DNA of 28,577 nt from a virus. Made by a program: the position numbers and the translations under genes. Numbering within the stretch: the first letter of the stretch is position 1; the number at the start of each line of letters is the position of its first letter. Under the pieces are notes generated by a model, which did no database searches, was not told the DNA's origin, and saw only the letters and a list, made by a program, of their open reading frames with translations. Positions 1-10,023 of the stretch are shown one piece after another. The DNA lies in the IMG/VR virus record IMGVR_UViG_3300034791_000510, positions 1 through 28,577 of that record; one strand, 5' to 3'.

Positions 1-1
1 T

Positions 2-286
2 AGGCTTAAGTATAACATACTCATTAGTAGGATTATTATTAGCATTAATAGGTATAACTTGCCATCTAGAAGTAGTCGCACCGGTTAAACCCTGAGGTCC
101 TATTTCACCCTGGTCTCCTTTTGCTCCGGTTTGTCCAACAGACCCTTGGTCTCCTGGACTCCCCTTTTTACCTGTAGGACCACCACCGTTAGCCAGTATC
201 TGATCGAAGTTATAGTTAACCTTCTCCCACTTGATCTGGTTAGAGTCACTAGGGTGTAGTATTTCTTGTATATTGAATATGGCCAT
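2..286 (-). CDS. Collagen-like (Gly-X-Y) phage tail protein, N-terminal part
   Basis: The first 95 codons of a gene that runs off the left edge. An ATG at 286 lies 3 nt after the stop of the 3221-aa gene, so the two are probably co-transcribed. Residues 1-33 are a short non-repetitive head (begins MAIFNIQEIL, then HPSDSNQIKW). Residues 36-70 are about twelve unbroken Gly-X-Y triplets (e.g. GSPGDQGSVGQTGAKGDQG), followed by a non-collagen segment starting TTSRWQVIPI. Collagen-like triplets are common in phage tail fibres and tail-tip proteins, where they form trimeric stalks between an attachment domain and a receptor-binding tip. The fibre role is inferred from the repeat and from its place at the end of the baseplate cluster. 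The C-terminal domain is outside the window, so receptor specificity cannot be judged. Confidence 0.8.
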   Translation of the reverse strand, partial: MAIFNIQEILHPSDSNQIKWEKVNYNFDQILANGGGPTGKKGSPGDQGSVGQTGAKGDQGEIGPQGLTGATTSRWQVIPINANNNPTNEYVILKP

Positions 287-289
287 GCC

Positions 290-3200
290 TTATGACGTTA
301 TTTTTACCATAGGTCTAATTCTATAAGAGTAACCTAATCTTTTATTATATATCAACCTAAAATTAAGGGGCTTTTGTTCGTGAGAAGAAAATGTGAAGTT
401 TTGATCGTAAATATAGTTATTATTATCTAAATCTCCAACTGAATCAACACTTTCTAAGTGAGATCCTGCGCCTTTGAGCCTTTGGGTGTATAGTTTAATT
501 TGACTAATTCCAAACACATTTACTAAGTTCTTCCCAATATAAAGTTGAGCATCGTCTTTTAAAGTTGTTTTATCATCAGCAGAATTTGCAGCTAGTACAT
601 ATTTTGTAATAGTATCTAACACACCGTCAGCACTTAATTTTTTATTTATTGTAAAATCTATATAGAAGTCTAATACAACTCTATTTTTATCCTCAAATTG
701 TACAACATCTGTTGTATTTGTCGAGTTAGCTAAAATATCGTCTAATTCTTCTTCTGTCCTTACACGAGCAACATCAAAGTTTAACATCGTGTAACTGTCC
801 TTAATCTTCATGATAGTTGAAGCTAAATAAGATCTTTCCTCTTTAGTTTCAAATGTTCCAGGTACTAGCTCTGTAAGGTCTCCCGATAAAGCCCTAGTAT
901 AATAGTTTTTATCCCATGATGATTTAAACACATGGACATCTTTCTTATCGATAGCAACCTCTCCAATTAATGGATATAAAGGCGGCTTATCAGAAGATGC
1001 CGATAATTTAATTACACCACTAGATTTAAATTCATTTACCTTTCTATAGAAATGGTTTTTAATATAACCCCATTTGCTATCATGTATACCACCGTCGTAA
1101 ATAAATCCTAAGTTAAATGCAACACCACATCTATTATACCTCTTGTAATAATCTTTCGCTAATTGAATATCTTCAGTGCTGGTTAATGAGTGCTTATACA
1201 TTTGCTCTTCTAATTCTAATTCAATAATATTTGAAGTATTTTGAAGAGTATTTGTTTTCATGTGTGCATATACATCTGTAAATGTTACAACCGGAGTTGT
1301 ATCAACAGTATACCCACCATTATGTCTAATTAAAAACGGATAATAAGTTCTAGTCAGTCCTAAGTTATAGCCAATATTACCAGAAGATAATTTAAACGAT
1401 TCCGGTTTGTCATCATCTACTTCAGTGTTAATTTCAGCCTTCTTAATAATTTCAATACCGTCTTCTAATAGGATGATAAATTTATTAAGAGCTGTTGTAC
1501 CATCTAGTTCTATAGTTGAATATTTAATATTATCAGGGTTTCTTAATAACATCGCTGCCATATCTTGAGCTCCTAGAGCTTCTAAAATATACTTGTATGC
1601 ATTAATACCTCCACCTTTGTAAACATATTCAGCGTTATATTGTAAATAGCCTGGTAGATTGTCTAGTGCCGTTGGAACTTCAGTTCCATCCGTAATATCT
1701 TGAGGAGGTCTTGCAAGTATCAATTCAGCTTGTCCACCTACATTAGAAATATCTAATAGAATTTTCTGAAGACCAAACGCTGTGTTTATATTTACAATAA
1801 TATTTCCATACTCATCGTCTTCGTTCTTGTTAATTTGTTCTAAGAATTGTGGTAAGCTTCCATCCGCATGTACTAAACCATTTACTACCAAATAATTATC
1901 ACCAGTTGGATCTGAGAAGTTAGCCCCTGTTAAATCTAAGTGTCCATCAACTTTAATATCGGAATACTTAAACGTACCTTCTTCGTTGTTCCATATTAAT
2001 GAGTGGTTTAGTTCATACAATAACTTTCTAGTTAAAGTTTGATCTGCCCATAAATCATCAAGGTTTAAAGAGATAAAGAACACAACATACTTGAATTTCT
2101 TATTTTGTATTACTTCATACTCAATACCATTCGAGTCTTGTGACGTTTTTACATTCAATACTGTACTAAATCTATATCCATTAAATTCAGAAGACTTAAC
2201 AAAATCAACTGGACTTGCTGAAGTAAATTCTTTTCTAGATTTAAATATTACCTTTAGGCCTTTAAATATAGAATCAGCAAATGCACTATCATTACCGCCA
2301 CTGACTAATGTGTATTTTTTCTGTCTATTAGTCTTAACAAATGTTTTGTATGAATTATTACCTTTAGTTTCAAAACCTTCAGTTACAAAGAATCTATCAA
2401 AGTAATCATAATTAATATCTTTAAACATAGAAGGTGTCATTTCAAATCCTTCCATAAAGTTAAGATAACTAAACGATTCGTTTAATTTATAGTCTGGGTC
2501 AGTTGAAGTACCGCCGTTTTCTTTAAGGTGTTTTGGTAAGTTATTAATATAGAACCACTCGTGAGTCATTCCAAGTCTATCTCGACCTGCAACAGAAAGA
2601 TCTGCCGAGAAGTTAGATCTACCAAACGCCTCGTTAGCGTTTAAGTAATATGGTTGTTCTCTAACAGTTAATGTATCTTTTAATACCCACTTGTTAATTG
2701 AAGGAACAACTCTACTCCTTATAGAGTTCTCTTTTAAATAGTTTTCTTTTAATCTGTCATATTCACTTTCAACAAAATCTTCATTAAAAGTATCTGTTAT
2801 TTCATCTTCCAATACTCCGGTTAATCCTGAGAAGTAACTCGCAGGTGTTGTTAGATAATCAGTGTTTTCTCTTTCTCCAAAAGGATATATGTCACTTTGA
2901 TTATCTAATTCCGGCTCGTAGTTAATATTAGCAGCGGTTTCGTATTTTAATTCTTTTAAATCTGAATTTGAAGTATCATAGAAATCAAAGTTCATATCGT
3001 GAATATCAAACGCAGAGAATAAACCTAATGTTACTAGGTTATCTGCAAAGACGCTTACTTCACCAGATTCTATTGTATTTTTCTTATCCAATACAAGTTT
3101 CTTATATTGTAAAGGCAGTCTTTCAATATCATCGACAATATCGATAACTTTATTGTAAACACCTTGCGAGCTAGTTTCTAAATAGTCGTTAATATTAATA

Positions 3201-6200
3201 TCAGCTACAGAATCTAATGTTACTAATACAGATTTACCAGCTGAGTTACCGCCATTAAAGAAATAGATCTTACTATTCTTAAATACTTCTGAAGTATTAT
3301 CAGTTAACTGTAATCTTAATACGTTTCTAAGCTCATACGAGAGCTCGTTATCTCCCCCAATAGTTACCCAGTCATTTGCATTATCGTTCGGTACGGCAAT
3401 CCCTGATTGCATTAGCCTATATCCAAGTACATCGTTCTTAATATAAAGATGATCCGCTCCATCGTATGTTAATGCTGTAAACCCATTATCTTTAGAGTTT
3501 ATAGATTTTGTAAGAGCAGCTGCAATTTCAGCATTAGTTCCATTTGAAGAAAATGCTGTTGTGTTAAAGTGTCCTGCTAATAGAGCATCTGACCCAAAGA
3601 ACATATTATTTGAAAGATCGTAAGGTATTTGTGTATAATCAATTCTAGCTAATGTTGTATTAGAACCAGACGTTGGAGATATAGAAGGTTTTAACGGTCT
3701 TAATGTGCATTTATTTTCGTAGAATATAATGTCATCACCATCCGCTTTCCAGTAAATGTTATCATCATTTACAAGTAATTCTAATGAATCAACAGTTTCT
3801 TGAACAGTATTTTTTAGTTCAAATGGAAATGTATCGTTACCGTTAGTTTCTACAAGAGTAAGTCCTAATATAAATTCATCTCCAGGGGTAAACCTTGTAA
3901 AATTAATTCTATAATCCTGTTCTTTAGAAGGGAATATTGCTATCCTATCGTTATTAGCAGGAGTTCCATTAATTGTAAGTTTAACAAAATCACTACCAGG
4001 AGCATCATGTATAATAGTATCAACAGATCTACCAACATTTGCCAGCTTAATTTCAGCAGGTATTTTATTAGAAGAATCTTCAACATATACTTCTAATTTT
4101 GAAGTATCATAGAATGCTGGAGATATCTTATAGAAGTTATCAGAAATATGTGCATACCCTAATGTCGGAGTAGATGTTATTAATTGCACCGGAGGTATTG
4201 CCGATGATATATCATCATTAATATATGAATTTAAAGTTTTAAACTTAATAAGCCCATTGTTAGATGATTCTAAAGATCCATATCCTGAATCAATATCATT
4301 TACATATAATCCGAAATATCTATTCACCGCGTAATCTTCAGTACTGTCATCATCAAATAAGAACTCTAAGTTAATAAGGTTCGCACATGCTAATTTGTTT
4401 CTTTCAAATCCTCCAGTAATTAAATCATTTTCGTTAATAATAGTTTGATCTTGTCTTACAAAATCATCAAATAAGTATTCACCTTTGTTTGTAAATCCAC
4501 CCTGTGTTAAATCAATACCATTAAAGTTTGTTCTTTCATTTTCACTAAAGTTTACATTAATTGGATTGCTTGGAAATAACTCGGACTTAACATGGTTTCT
4601 AATATAGGTACCAATGTTAGACTCTCTAGTTAAATCAAACGTTTTTATTAATTCACTATTTTTTAGAATCTCACCCATGTTATTAAAGTTACTTTGAGTA
4701 TCAAAGTCTAAAACAGCAGCAGGATCGCTAACCCTAAATATTACAAAATTATTAGGTATATTTTTATCTAGCCAAATAGGAGCTAACATTCTAAAATCTT
4801 CATCGTGTAATTTAGAATAATTATATGTAGTTCCGTAATGGTAGTCTTCTTCAATTTGTTTTTCAAAAGACTCCTGAACTGTAAGCTCTGAGAATCTAGA
4901 TTTAACATTGTATATTAGATCGGATGGTGTTTTATTAGCATTAAAAAACTTAGCTAAATCATAAGCCCATTTGCCATCCTTGTTAACAACCCATTTTTTA
5001 TATTCAACAGCTGCTAACTCTTTACTAGCATCAATAGACTCAATATACATATTGTCAAGGCTATTAACTACTAATTTAGCATTTGTAGATAGTTTTGGGT
5101 TTGTTCTTAATAAAGGCTTAGATATATTATCTAATTCGTAATTCTTTTCTAAGTTAAAGTTAGGAATAGATCTATTAATAATCTCTGCATCGTCAACTCC
5201 ATCTAAAATAAATTCTGTAAAGTTTTGTGTATCTAACAAACAACTTGTACAATCATCTCTATGTTCTATTACTGCTCCACTTGTAAACCCTAATTCAACT
5301 GGGTTTATTTCAACAACTCTAATATCATTACCATATTCTGGCTTAGATAATAAAATGTTAACAGCATCATCATAATTAACTGCAAATATTTTATGTTGAA
5401 GGGTAACACATTCTAACATGCTATCACCTCCTATGTTTATTGCAACGCCTCCATTCTCATCTGGCTCTATCTCATGTATTAATTTTTTAATATATGATGT
5501 TGAGTTTGTAGCAAATGTATGCAATCCATCTGTTACATATAAAGTCCAATATGGTTGGCCTGCCTCTACTTTAGCAGCACATGAATAAAATGCATAGAAT
5601 ACATTTACTCTAGACTGTAATGATTGTAGTTCTACATCTATTGCACAGGCGTCTCCCTCTAATCCAAGGCAATACGTTGGATTGCCTGTAGGTTTATTAA
5701 ATTGTGTATTACAATCTCCTAATGTATATTCTTGTAAATTGCCGTTGGCATCGTAAGTATCTCTTCTTGCATACGAAAGATCACCAGCTGGATCAATCAT
5801 TAGCCACGAGTATGTGAAATTAGCGTTTTCCGCACTTAAATAACCACTGTCATTTTCATTATCCCATATCGCAAATCGCCCGGGGCTACTAGGCGTATAA
5901 TTTCCTACTTGATCTGTTAAAGCTCCGGCGTTAGTATCAACTGCAATAAATACAGTATTATCCCATAGTCCATCATAATTAACTTCACTGGCGCTAGCCT
6001 CTGTAGTGTATATTAATATTTGATTTTGAACTACATATTTTAAAGCACTTTGATGTGTTGACAAATCAGCATAAAGGAGTCCATCACTTGGGGTGCTTCC
6101 AATTAGTCGCAGATCAAGTCTAATCCACAGGTCAGCCATGGTAAGTCCATCCACGCCCGCGAGACATGCAGCATCTACTGATAATCTATTGTCTTGGCTA

Positions 6201-9200
6201 TAATAAGCCTTAATACTAAATGTTACATATTCTATTGGCTCTGGGCATAAAAACACCTTTACCGGAGCATCCGGATCTAATAAATTATCTGCCCATCTAC
6301 CAGTACCATCATCACCGTCGGTTAAGAATTCATAATATATGAATCGCCCATCGTTATCTTTTCTAGTACCATCATTATAGAAACCTGGCGAGACACATAA
6401 AGATGCCGGAGCATAATATCCGTCGCCATTTCTATATTCCGGTAGGTTTGCATAATATTGACTAGTAAATAATTGACCACCAGCAGCAACCACATCAGCT
6501 AATGTAGCATTAGCATTATAGCCACTTGCGTTAGGATCAATAGTATTAATTACATTTTGATAAACAGTAGTCTGACTAACCGTGTATTCTAATTCTTCAG
6601 CACATATTTCATCAAGATTACTAGAGTAATTAATTTCAATCGGGAATGCATTATCTAAACTAGTTTCACAATCAACAACTTGTATAATTGCTCCGTCAGC
6701 AGCTAATTTTGCAGCTCTAATTATTACATCACCAGAAATATCTTGTTGGATTGAAACCCAGGGGTTAGAATCCGTTGTGTTTATGTCCGGGTTTTGCTTA
6801 ACCTCATCAGGACTTAATATATTAGAGGTGTATAATTTATCACCTGCACTTAAACCTGTAATATTTGTAGCTTCACTTGCTACTAAGTAAATATCATCAG
6901 GTCTTAAATCATCACATGCTAGTGCAGCAGTTGGTCTAAAATCATTAGATGCTGTTACGCCGCTGATATACGAGACTCCTGTTACACTTATTGTTACTAC
7001 ATAACTATCGCTGCCTTGAAATTGATCCGAGACTGTAATAGTATATACCTCATTTGCGTTCTGCCCAGGGTCAAGCGGCCATGCATCTGTGTTATATGTC
7101 CATACACCAGTAGTTGAATTTATATTAAGAGTACCTTGTTGTGTTTGAGTCCAACCAGAATCGACGCTAACTGAAGTCCATGCTGCAGTCCATGTTAATG
7201 TATCACCTACATCTCCATCACTTGCTGTGATGTTTAAGCTCTCAGAATTATATGAATCATATTGGTTGTTACTTACTCCTATGGTACTTTGATTGGTATT
7301 GCCGTTAATTGCAATAATAGGGTTAGTATTAGAAGCCGCAGTCATTGTAATAGTAATGGAATGCTGAGACGATTTTAACGGTTGAGCATCGTCATCTTCT
7401 GCTTTATACCAGAATGTGTCTACCTTATCCGGTTGCCCTGGAGTCATTGTATTACCAGTATATGTATAAGTTAATATACCATTACTAGCATATACGAATT
7501 CACCATGTGTCCCTGATTTAACGTCATCTACAACAAATAGAGTATCAGTAGTTCCGCCCGAATTTGACCAATAGTATGTTAAATCATTAGTTCCAGTATT
7601 AGTATCTGAAACATTAAGGCCTATGTTAAATAATGTTGTATCGTACTGTTGAGCTGAAGAAATACTTCCAATAATATCACTAGCGATTGGCGCTGTATTA
7701 CCAGGAGGGTTTATTGTTAATGTAACAGTATACTCTGGTGATAGGTTGCTAACAGAACTCCCATCGTCTAGTTTATATTTAAAACTAGCTGTTTGTATCG
7801 CAGAAGCACCAAGACTCTGTGCTGGTGTTAGTTGGATTGTCAATGGAGTAGCCGTCCCGTTTAATGTATCAGGAGCACTAGTAATACTAGCATTAGAGCT
7901 ACCCGATGTATCTACAAGTGTGCTTACATTATTTCCTAGCGTCAAACCACTAACATCTGTGATTATTACCTGTAATGTACTATTAGTAGCATCGTCTGGG
8001 TCGTTAACATTTGAGCCAGCCCATCCTCCTGTAGCGACATCATTAAAATCAATATTGTTTGCAGTTGGTGTTCCGCTATATGTTATGCTTTTAGTTAAAT
8101 CAGATCCAATTGGAGCCTGGTTTCCAGCAGATTGTGTTATTGTAAAAGTTTGAGATGTTTTAGTATTATCCTCTGGATGTACTAATGTTACATCAACTGA
8201 TCTTGCAGTGCTTCCTGAGTATGCACTACATGTGATATTAAGAGCACCTCCATTAACCGTAAAAGCATTTGGAACTACGTTTACCCAATCTACAGAAGAA
8301 CTGTACGTAATATCATTATCGACATCAAACGCCGTTGCATTACCGGTAATAGTTACCGCTTTCGATTGAATCGGTGTGCCCGATGATCCAAATGATAATG
8401 TTGCATTATCGGATATTGAAATACTTGCAGCACCTAAACCACCAGTTACTGAAACATCACAATTAATTGTACCAGAATTATTATACCCTGCAGGTATGTT
8501 AACAGTTAGTGTATAAATAAAGGTGCCATCTAAATATAAATCATTATTAGAGTTGGTAATGCTATTAAAAGTTGCAGCACCGTCAGTTGAAAAGTCGGCA
8601 GCTGTAATCTGATCACCAATAACACCATTAGTAATTGATAATGTCTCTGTGTCACATGTAAAGTCTGGTAATGTTGCATTAGTTGCAAGAGTAGTTGAAG
8701 TTGTCGTCGCAGCATGATTAGCGCCACCTGTTACAGTACAAGAAATATCTACATCTCCAGAATTTGAATAATTAGCCGTAGGTGGCGATATTCCAGTGAT
8801 TGTATAAGTTGTAGTTCCATCACCATTGCCGTCGTAAGTAAAAACGGAAGGTGTTATTACCCAATCCGTATTACTAGGCGGTACATTCCATGTTATAGCC
8901 GAGTTCGTGATAGTCTCACCCTCATTCCCATTATTAATTCCCGGGACTGCTTCAGCGCAATCATACAATGTTGGCGCTTGTGTCGTTGTAGTCGTCGGAT
9001 CAAGACTACGTGCTAGCGGCCATTCATTCCGGTTTAAATCTGCTAATGTTATATCATTATTTAAACTATCTTGAGCATCTAATGTAACTCTAAAAATTTC
9101 TGAGCCTGCAAGTCCAGGGTCGCCTTCAGCTACCTGATCGTCTATTAGGGTAAATGTAAGTTCGCCCTCGTTACTTTGCATTGTAATAACCCCAGTTAAC

Positions 9201-9955
9201 GAGGTTAATGAAATATCGGCAGCATCAAAACCACTCCCGGAGGCATATCCAGATATTGTATATCCAACTTCAGTACCATCTGGTATGTTGGTACCTTTTA
9301 ATGTAAATGTTGGGAAGTATGTTAAATGGCCCTCAGTATAAGCTTGCACTGCATTACCGTGGTGTTCAAACTCATAGTAGTTCGCCACCGGGGCAAGTGT
9401 CGTTGTTGTAGTAACTGTAACGCTTTGAATTACACAGTTTATTGGTGAATCTCCAGAATTATTATACCCTGCTGGTATTGCAATGAATGCACCGTAAGTA
9501 CTATTTCCGAATGTATAATTTGTTGGAGCATAAGAAGTAATTGTAATTCCGGAATTTACAGTACCTGCTACCAGTTCACCATCTTCACCGCCTGGAATAG
9601 TAAGGCCTACATCAGTACAAGTAAACGTATCCATCCCGTTGTTTATTGTGCTTACAGCATCTGAACCTATCTGTAGAACATAAGGGTATGGATTTCCATG
9701 TGTAGAGGAATTACCTCCATCAAATATCCAATGATTGCCCTGCCCATTAAATGCAGTCGTAAGTCCGGGATCTGTAAACACATCTACTCCTGGGCCTGGT
9801 TGTCCCTGAGAAGGGCCTGGGCCTGAACCATTATCACTATAATATATAGTTTGAGGAGTTCCGGTGAAAGTGGGATTAGTTTGAATCTCAGCTTTTGCCA
9901 ACGCCAGAGTAGCGTAACTAGGTGTTCTTAAATTTACTGTTATAGTAGTAGCCAT
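290..9955 (-). CDS. Giant 3221-aa virion protein with Calx-beta-, BACON- and cadherin-like domains
   Basis: One uninterrupted 3221-aa frame, about a third of the window. Residues 1-100 are a Gly/Pro-containing head. Three related Ig-like modules ending in YNNSG...C or YSNSG...C motifs lie near 108-180, 330-412 and 431-506. A Calx-beta-like segment spans about 195-300 (GTEVGYTISGYASGSGFDAA, then EGELTFTLIDDQVAEGD). Thr-rich linkers sit at 181-187, 320-325 and 417-422. Residues 511-611 resemble a BACON domain: a Trp at 557 in SSVDWVNV, then an R-x-V-D-V-T-L strand, ending FTITQSAG. Three cadherin/VCBS-like domains follow (about 612-750, 751-878, 879-992), each opening with an N-x-x-P-I motif. 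A Cys-containing region runs from about 1000 to 1577, and a long Cys-poor part to 3221 has no recognised fold. It is probably a tail- or baseplate-attached adhesin binding host or matrix glycans. BACON domains are known from Bacteroidota enzymes and from crAssphage; function here is inferred. Start ATG has no Shine-Dalgarno. Confidence 0.8.
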   Translation of the reverse strand: MATTITVNLRTPSYATLALAKAEIQTNPTFTGTPQTIYYSDNGSGPGPSQGQPGPGVDVFTDPGLTTAFNGQGNHWIFDGGNSSTHGNPYPYVLQIGSDAVSTINNGMDTFTCTDVGLTIPGGEDGELVAGTVNSGITITSYAPTNYTFGNSTYGAFIAIPAGYNNSGDSPINCVIQSVTVTTTTTLAPVANYYEFEHHGNAVQAYTEGHLTYFPTFTLKGTNIPDGTEVGYTISGYASGSGFDAADISLTSLTGVITMQSNEGELTFTLIDDQVAEGDPGLAGSEIFRVTLDAQDSLNNDITLADLNRNEWPLARSLDPTTTTTQAPTLYDCAEAVPGINNGNEGETITNSAITWNVPPSNTDWVITPSVFTYDGNGDGTTTYTITGISPPTANYSNSGDVDISCTVTGGANHAATTTSTTLATNATLPDFTCDTETLSITNGVIGDQITAADFSTDGAATFNSITNSNNDLYLDGTFIYTLTVNIPAGYNNSGTINCDVSVTGGLGAASISISDNATLSFGSSGTPIQSKAVTITGNATAFDVDNDITYSSSVDWVNVVPNAFTVNGGALNITCSAYSGSTARSVDVTLVHPEDNTKTSQTFTITQSAGNQAPIGSDLTKSITYSGTPTANNIDFNDVATGGWAGSNVNDPDDATNSTLQVIITDVSGLTLGNNVSTLVDTSGSSNASITSAPDTLNGTATPLTIQLTPAQSLGASAIQTASFKYKLDDGSSVSNLSPEYTVTLTINPPGNTAPIASDIIGSISSAQQYDTTLFNIGLNVSDTNTGTNDLTYYWSNSGGTTDTLFVVDDVKSGTHGEFVYASNGILTYTYTGNTMTPGQPDKVDTFWYKAEDDDAQPLKSSQHSITITMTAASNTNPIIAINGNTNQSTIGVSNNQYDSYNSESLNITASDGDVGDTLTWTAAWTSVSVDSGWTQTQQGTLNINSTTGVWTYNTDAWPLDPGQNANEVYTITVSDQFQGSDSYVVTISVTGVSYISGVTASNDFRPTAALACDDLRPDDIYLVASEATNITGLSAGDKLYTSNILSPDEVKQNPDINTTDSNPWVSIQQDISGDVIIRAAKLAADGAIIQVVDCETSLDNAFPIEINYSSNLDEICAEELEYTVSQTTVYQNVINTIDPNASGYNANATLADVVAAGGQLFTSQYYANLPEYRNGDGYYAPASLCVSPGFYNDGTRKDNDGRFIYYEFLTDGDDGTGRWADNLLDPDAPVKVFLCPEPIEYVTFSIKAYYSQDNRLSVDAACLAGVDGLTMADLWIRLDLRLIGSTPSDGLLYADLSTHQSALKYVVQNQILIYTTEASASEVNYDGLWDNTVFIAVDTNAGALTDQVGNYTPSSPGRFAIWDNENDSGYLSAENANFTYSWLMIDPAGDLSYARRDTYDANGNLQEYTLGDCNTQFNKPTGNPTYCLGLEGDACAIDVELQSLQSRVNVFYAFYSCAAKVEAGQPYWTLYVTDGLHTFATNSTSYIKKLIHEIEPDENGGVAINIGGDSMLECVTLQHKIFAVNYDDAVNILLSKPEYGNDIRVVEINPVELGFTSGAVIEHRDDCTSCLLDTQNFTEFILDGVDDAEIINRSIPNFNLEKNYELDNISKPLLRTNPKLSTNAKLVVNSLDNMYIESIDASKELAAVEYKKWVVNKDGKWAYDLAKFFNANKTPSDLIYNVKSRFSELTVQESFEKQIEEDYHYGTTYNYSKLHDEDFRMLAPIWLDKNIPNNFVIFRVSDPAAVLDFDTQSNFNNMGEILKNSELIKTFDLTRESNIGTYIRNHVKSELFPSNPINVNFSENERTNFNGIDLTQGGFTNKGEYLFDDFVRQDQTIINENDLITGGFERNKLACANLINLEFLFDDDSTEDYAVNRYFGLYVNDIDSGYGSLESSNNGLIKFKTLNSYINDDISSAIPPVQLITSTPTLGYAHISDNFYKISPAFYDTSKLEVYVEDSSNKIPAEIKLANVGRSVDTIIHDAPGSDFVKLTINGTPANNDRIAIFPSKEQDYRINFTRFTPGDEFILGLTLVETNGNDTFPFELKNTVQETVDSLELLVNDDNIYWKADGDDIIFYENKCTLRPLKPSISPTSGSNTTLARIDYTQIPYDLSNNMFFGSDALLAGHFNTTAFSSNGTNAEIAAALTKSINSKDNGFTALTYDGADHLYIKNDVLGYRLMQSGIAVPNDNANDWVTIGGDNELSYELRNVLRLQLTDNTSEVFKNSKIYFFNGGNSAGKSVLVTLDSVADININDYLETSSQGVYNKVIDIVDDIERLPLQYKKLVLDKKNTIESGEVSVFADNLVTLGLFSAFDIHDMNFDFYDTSNSDLKELKYETAANINYEPELDNQSDIYPFGERENTDYLTTPASYFSGLTGVLEDEITDTFNEDFVESEYDRLKENYLKENSIRSRVVPSINKWVLKDTLTVREQPYYLNANEAFGRSNFSADLSVAGRDRLGMTHEWFYINNLPKHLKENGGTSTDPDYKLNESFSYLNFMEGFEMTPSMFKDINYDYFDRFFVTEGFETKGNNSYKTFVKTNRQKKYTLVSGGNDSAFADSIFKGLKVIFKSRKEFTSASPVDFVKSSEFNGYRFSTVLNVKTSQDSNGIEYEVIQNKKFKYVVFFISLNLDDLWADQTLTRKLLYELNHSLIWNNEEGTFKYSDIKVDGHLDLTGANFSDPTGDNYLVVNGLVHADGSLPQFLEQINKNEDDEYGNIIVNINTAFGLQKILLDISNVGGQAELILARPPQDITDGTEVPTALDNLPGYLQYNAEYVYKGGGINAYKYILEALGAQDMAAMLLRNPDNIKYSTIELDGTTALNKFIILLEDGIEIIKKAEINTEVDDDKPESFKLSSGNIGYNLGLTRTYYPFLIRHNGGYTVDTTPVVTFTDVYAHMKTNTLQNTSNIIELELEEQMYKHSLTSTEDIQLAKDYYKRYNRCGVAFNLGFIYDGGIHDSKWGYIKNHFYRKVNEFKSSGVIKLSASSDKPPLYPLIGEVAIDKKDVHVFKSSWDKNYYTRALSGDLTELVPGTFETKEERSYLASTIMKIKDSYTMLNFDVARVRTEEELDDILANSTNTTDVVQFEDKNRVVLDFYIDFTINKKLSADGVLDTITKYVLAANSADDKTTLKDDAQLYIGKNLVNVFGISQIKLYTQRLKGAGSHLESVDSVGDLDNNNYIYDQNFTFSSHEQKPLNFRLIYNKRLGYSYRIRPMVKITS

Positions 9956-9976
9956 TAATTATTCATATCTATTTTC

Positions 9977-9994
9977 TAGAGGATGTCTCCTCTA
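9977..9994 (-). promoter_or_regulatory. Perfect 7-bp hairpin in the leader of the giant gene
   Basis: In the 68-nt gap between the 1213-aa gene and the 3221-aa gene, TAGAGGA and TCCTCTA form a perfect 7-bp stem around a 4-nt loop. On the minus-strand transcript it sits about 20 nt before the ATG of the giant gene. Neither side carries a convincing U-run, so it is not a typical intrinsic terminator. It may be an RNA-processing or stability element. The GAGGAG inside it is paired and too far from the ATG to act as a normal ribosome-binding site. Confidence 0.4.
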
Positions 9995-10023
9995 TTATAT
10001 ATTCACCTTATTCAGGCTATATA

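Noticed and set aside
2091-2405. 104-aa plus-strand frame
   Set aside because: It is antisense to the giant gene, with no leader and no recognisable domain; a shadow frame.
7746-8153. 135-aa plus-strand frame opposite the giant gene
   Set aside because: It lies wholly within the well-supported minus-strand frame, has a low-complexity hydrophobic composition expected from antisense of Thr/Asn-rich coding, and has no promoter or leader of the island type.
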